NCBI GenBank assembly: GCA_006844665.1
Contig: SPJP01000140.1
Location: 1 to 32,603 of the forward strand
Reading direction: 5' to 3'
DNA length: 32,603 bases
Origin: Paracoccaceae bacterium
GTDB taxonomy: Bacteria > Pseudomonadota > Alphaproteobacteria > Rhodobacterales > Rhodobacteraceae
This document shows, piece by piece, positions 29,491 through 32,603 of the stretch (the first letter of the stretch is position 1; the number at the start of each line of letters is the position of its first letter). The notes beneath the pieces were generated by a model that had not been told where the DNA came from, did not search any database, and was given only the letters and a program-made list of their open reading frames with translations. Position numbers and translations under genes: made by a program.

Positions 29491-29529
29491 TTTTATCTTT
29501 AGTATCAATATGTTGCCGGCGCGCTGTGA

Positions 29530-29567
29530 GCATCGATTCCAGCTGGCCTGAGCGCCGGAATCGATGC
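29530..29567. repeat. Perfect 11-bp inverted repeat just downstream of tRNA-Lys
   Basis: GCATCGATTCC 29530-29540 and GGAATCGATGC 29557-29567. Confidence 0.85.
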
Positions 29568-29705
29568 GGAAGCACTTTAACAAGGATTCCGATAGGTTGT
29601 GGTGTTGTCGTACAGCCACAAGACTTCGGGCAACCTTCGATCACGCGGCTGTCGAATCAAGGCAAGCGGCACCGAGTTTTTCGCGATTGACACTGATGGC
29701 GGACA

Positions 29706-29726
29706 GCATCCGTTCGTTGCGGATGC
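29706..29726. repeat. Perfect 7-bp inverted repeat
   Basis: GCATCCG-ttcgttg-CGGATGC. Confidence 0.75.
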
Positions 29727-29794
29727 GGTACAAGGGGATACGGGGCGATACGGGGGGCTTTATACGCCATTTGAAACTGCGCTTGTCGTGCTTG

Positions 29795-29827
29795 CCTAGG
29801 GCAGGATTAATGGATCCTGACCCTAGG
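29795..29827. repeat. Strong stem-loop (13 bp with one bulged base), overlapping the stop codon of the 29823-30338 ORF
   Basis: CCTAGGGCAGGAT-taatgg-ATCCTGaCCCTAGG. Confidence 0.85.
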
Positions 29828-30332
29828 AAATCCCGCACACCGACCAGAACATTTGGCTGGCTGCCTTTGTCCCTTTTGCCGGAAACGAATAGGTCACGTC
29901 TTGGCGCTCGTTCAACAGCTCGATAGTTTGGGCACTGGCGAAGGCTTGGGTGAAGACGGGTGATCCCTGGATCGCGCCGAGCCAAGCCTGATCGCCGGGC
30001 CCGCCGTCGAAGTAGTAGGCTGGCCATTTGATTTGAAAGGTTGAGCCGTCGGGTTGTTTGAGGCTGACCACCAATGTCTCTTGTTGCCCATCGGTCCCCG
30101 GAAGATCCGGAAGCGGCGGACCAAGGAACATCAGTTTGAGCTCATTGGTTTCCGCCCCGCTTTCATTGCAGCTTATTTCCAGGGCGAACTGATCCTGGAC
30201 AACGGTCGCTGACAGCGTGTGTAGGCCTTGGGGATTGCGCCAATCGTTGCTTTCCCAGGACTGCGCTTGGGCAGAACTGAATGGCAGGCATGACAAAGCA
30301 CACAGGCTTGCAAAGATAGAAAACCTGCTCAT
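29823..30332 (-). CDS. Hypothetical predicted secreted/periplasmic protein
   Basis: Signal peptide MSRFSIFASLCALSCLPFSSAQAQ; start probably the ATG at 30332 in ATGA overlap with the upstream gene (alternative ATG 30338). Confidence 0.75.
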   Translation of the reverse strand: MSRFSIFASLCALSCLPFSSAQAQSWESNDWRNPQGLHTLSATVVQDQFALEISCNESGAETNELKLMFLGPPLPDLPGTDGQQETLVVSLKQPDGSTFQIKWPAYYFDGGPGDQAWLGAIQGSPVFTQAFASAQTIELLNERQDVTYSFPAKGTKAASQMFWSVCGIS

Positions 30333-30808
30333 CGACATAATGGCCCCTGGAAGCTTCCTCGAATAATCGCAGAGCTTGTGGAGGTCTCTCCCAGATATAT
30401 GATTTCAAAGCCCATGGGGCGGTTCGTTTCAAAATCAAACCCTGCGAATAAACGGCATCGTCCCGATGGATAAATGCTAAAGGTCACCCCAGAACACGCT
30501 GAGTCATTGGCACATATTTGGGCGCATTCAGCAGGACCGCGGGCAGATACCGCTCTATTTGCAAGCAGCGTTTTTCCGGTACCAGGATCATACTGATGTA
30601 CCTCTCCCAAGTAGAATTGGTAGCCGCCATAGACGCCGCTTTTGGGCTGCGAACCGAAAGCGCAAGCCGACGCGAGGGCTGGGGCTGTATACAGCCCCAA
30701 CGAGATCACCCCGGCAAGCAAAGCAACAGCGGCCATGCGGTTAGGGATTTTTGCAAAGCCCAAAACCGAACCCACCAACGCTGTAAATGTCTTTGGATAA
30801 TTTTTCAC
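30329..30808 (-). CDS. Predicted secreted protein with PAN/Apple-like Cys motif
   Basis: GTG start with GGAGGT upstream; hydrophobic leader ending in APALASA; NRAVSARGPAECAQICANDSACSGVTFSIYPSGRCRLFAG resembles PAN/Apple. Confidence 0.75.
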   Translation of the reverse strand: MKNYPKTFTALVGSVLGFAKIPNRMAAVALLAGVISLGLYTAPALASACAFGSQPKSGVYGGYQFYLGEVHQYDPGTGKTLLANRAVSARGPAECAQICANDSACSGVTFSIYPSGRCRLFAGFDFETNRPMGFEIIYLGETSTSSAIIRGSFQGPLCR

Positions 30809-30901
30809 GTTACCTCCGTGTCTTCAAAGAGACTGGTAAATCGCTGTGGTCTAAAGGGGTGATCTCAAATCAGCGTGCCGCGCGGAAATAGGACCGTTAA
30901 C

Positions 30902-31255
30902 CTACCGCCCGACCGTGCATTGAACATTGATAAAATGGCCAGTGCTGCTCATCGAATTAACGGGGATTTCTTGACCTTCGCTGGCTGCTGCCTGCAACGC
31001 TTCAAAAATTCTCTGTGTCGTATAGATTGGATTTCGGTGCTGACCGCAACTGCCGACGACTTGGCGGCATCCCTGACCCGGGCGATCCACCGCGCAGGCT
31101 CCCTCGGACACCCAGCCAGGATAATTTGCGCCAATGGTCGCAAAATCATAGTCGGGAACATTCGATTTATGATTGGCCACAGCCATGGAGGCCAAGCCAC
31201 CCACCAAGACAAACGCAGCCGACAATAGAACGGGTTTGGTCATTGCTAAATTCAT
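30902..31255 (-). CDS. Small hypothetical predicted secreted Cys-containing protein
   Basis: Signal peptide MTKPVLLSAAFVLVGGLASMAVA within the N-terminus; four Cys in the mature part; AAAGGTAG upstream of ATG 31255. Confidence 0.7.
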   Translation of the reverse strand: MNLAMTKPVLLSAAFVLVGGLASMAVANHKSNVPDYDFATIGANYPGWVSEGACAVDRPGQGCRQVVGSCGQHRNPIYTTQRIFEALQAAASEGQEIPVNSMSSTGHFINVQCTVGR

Positions 31256-31382
31256 CAAAACTACCTTTCAAAGTTTTCCGTCGATCAAAATACATGTAAA
31301 GTTCCGAACGCTTAGTAGGATAGATGTACTAGTTGCCTTGGTTATGTGCCCCTGTATGCTCGGGGTTTCGAAGGAGCGTGCT

Positions 31383-32603
31383 ATGGCGTTTTTGCCTATT
31401 CCTGCCAGTGACTACCCTGCAGATCGCGCAAAGCTGTTCGCCCGCGCTCCGACGAAGATTTACTTTGGGCATATTTTGTCCTTTGCTGTGCTGGCATATC
31501 TTGCCCATGACGTTCTGCCGATCTGGCTGATTGCAGTATGGGCCGCCTGGGAAATTGTCGGCACGCCCTATCTTTTGCACCGGTTGACCCGCAGGGTGGG
31601 TTCGGTCCAGATGTCCGACGAAGAGCTGGAAGTCTGGCAGACCAAGTTGCATGCACTTTTCGCTGCAGTTGGCGTCAGTTGGGGGGCCTTCGTGGCCTTG
31701 GGGCTCGACGTCGCGAACCCGGCGCATTTTTCCATTCAGATGGCAATCGTTGCAGGCGCCACGTCTTCTGCGGCGCGGTCGCTTAGTGTTTTCCGCTTCG
31801 CATCCTATTTATATATCATCCCATTTAACGGACTTCTGGCGCTGCGGATCATTCTGCTGGGCGGGGACTATGTTCTTTTGGGCATCTTGGTCATCGTTTT
31901 CTTGGGCATGCTTGCACGTCTGGCCAATGACACCAGCGACGAGCTGTCTGACTATTTGGCCACCAAGGAACAAAACCTTGATTTGGCCCACAAATTTGAA
32001 AAAGCGGCCCAGGAGGCGACGCAAGCAAATTTGGCAAAGTCTCATTTCTTGGTGCAGGCAAACCACGATTTACGCCAGCCGATTCATGCGATTGGCTTGT
32101 TGTCGGCCAGCCTAAGGGAAGAAGACCTGAGCCCCGAGGGGCAGCGCACCCTTGATACCATCGATTCCTCGGTTGAAAGCCTGTCGGGCCTGTTCAAATC
32201 GCTGCTGAATATTTCGTCGATTGAAACCGGCACCATCAAAGTGGAAATCGAAACCTTTTCCTTGAACGACATTATCAGTCAGGTCGTCCGTCAGGCCCTG
32301 CCCGAGGCACAGGAACACGGCACAATGCTTCGGGCCGTGCATACATCCTTGTGGGTGAAAACGGACAAGGCGCTTCTGCGGTCCATCTTGCAAAACCTGG
32401 TGTTCAATGCGGTGAACTACGCCCGAGGCAGTTCGGTTTTGATCGGGGTGCGCCGTACAGCGAACGGTGCCGAATTGCATGTGATTGACCAAGGGATCGG
32501 CATGTCCCCAGAACTTCAATCCAGGGTGTTTCACGACTTTGAGCGCGGGAACCCAGATGGTCCGAACCGCGTTGAAGGCTGGGGGCTTGGGTTAGCGATT
32601 GTC
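31383..32603 (+). CDS. Membrane sensor histidine kinase, truncated by the window end
   Basis: AAGGAG RBS, several hydrophobic segments, SHFLVQANHDLRQPIHAIGLL H-box, LQNLVFNAVNYA N-box, VIDQGIGM, EGWGLGLAIV. Open to the last base; absent from the supplied ORF track because it has no stop. Confidence 0.9.
   Translation, partial: MAFLPIPASDYPADRAKLFARAPTKIYFGHILSFAVLAYLAHDVLPIWLIAVWAAWEIVGTPYLLHRLTRRVGSVQMSDEELEVWQTKLHALFAAVGVSWGAFVALGLDVANPAHFSIQMAIVAGATSSAARSLSVFRFASYLYIIPFNGLLALRIILLGGDYVLLGILVIVFLGMLARLANDTSDELSDYLATKEQNLDLAHKFEKAAQEATQANLAKSHFLVQANHDLRQPIHAIGLLSASLREEDLSPEGQRTLDTIDSSVESLSGLFKSLLNISSIETGTIKVEIETFSLNDIISQVVRQALPEAQEHGTMLRAVHTSLWVKTDKALLRSILQNLVFNAVNYARGSSVLIGVRRTANGAELHVIDQGIGMSPELQSRVFHDFERGNPDGPNRVEGWGLGLAIV

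Noticed and set aside
29670-29690. GGCACCGAGTTTTT string resembling the 3' end of a Cas9 tracrRNA
   Set aside because: Short chance match; no repeat array, no cas genes and no complementary repeat in the window.
29734-29758. Possible G-quadruplex in the G-rich direct repeat
   Set aside because: Only three separated G-runs; a canonical four-run G3+ pattern is not present.
29641-30027. 128-aa minus-strand ORF
   Set aside because: Arg-rich, no motif, overlaps the better-supported secreted-protein gene in another frame.
29415-32603. Genomic island integrated at tRNA-Lys
   Set aside because: No integrase and no duplicated tRNA 3' end visible in the window; retained only as a possibility within the finding on 29491-29830.

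Overview
The window is typical high-GC alphaproteobacterial DNA, most likely Rhodobacterales/Roseobacter-like judging by gene content and order. From left to right it carries: selD (possibly the 3' part of a fusion gene), mnmH and trhO (selenium and wobble-uridine tRNA modification); pncA-pncB (NAD salvage); an SDR/HDAC-like/xseB/ispA/dxs minus-strand block; a class II aldolase and a VOC protein; ade-amn (AMP to adenine to hypoxanthine); an HU-like gene with terminator; an EamA transporter; ccdA plus a Tat-like thioredoxin; a Flp-pilin-like N-terminus fused to a large unknown domain; aroC; a TPP riboswitch upstream of thiBPQ; the cytochrome bc1 operon petABC; PAP2; GST; a PaiB-like protein; mtaB-dapF; and tRNA-Lys(TTT). 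After the tRNA comes a structured non-coding stretch, then three small predicted secreted proteins of unknown function and a divergently transcribed membrane histidine kinase cut by the window end. Most of the window is ordinary core genome. The parts most worth a second look are the region from 29491 to the end, the pilin fusion at 17006-17749, and a Ser at the expected second catalytic Cys of DapF. No CRISPR array, phage or intact IS element was seen. All family calls come from reading motifs by eye, with no database search.
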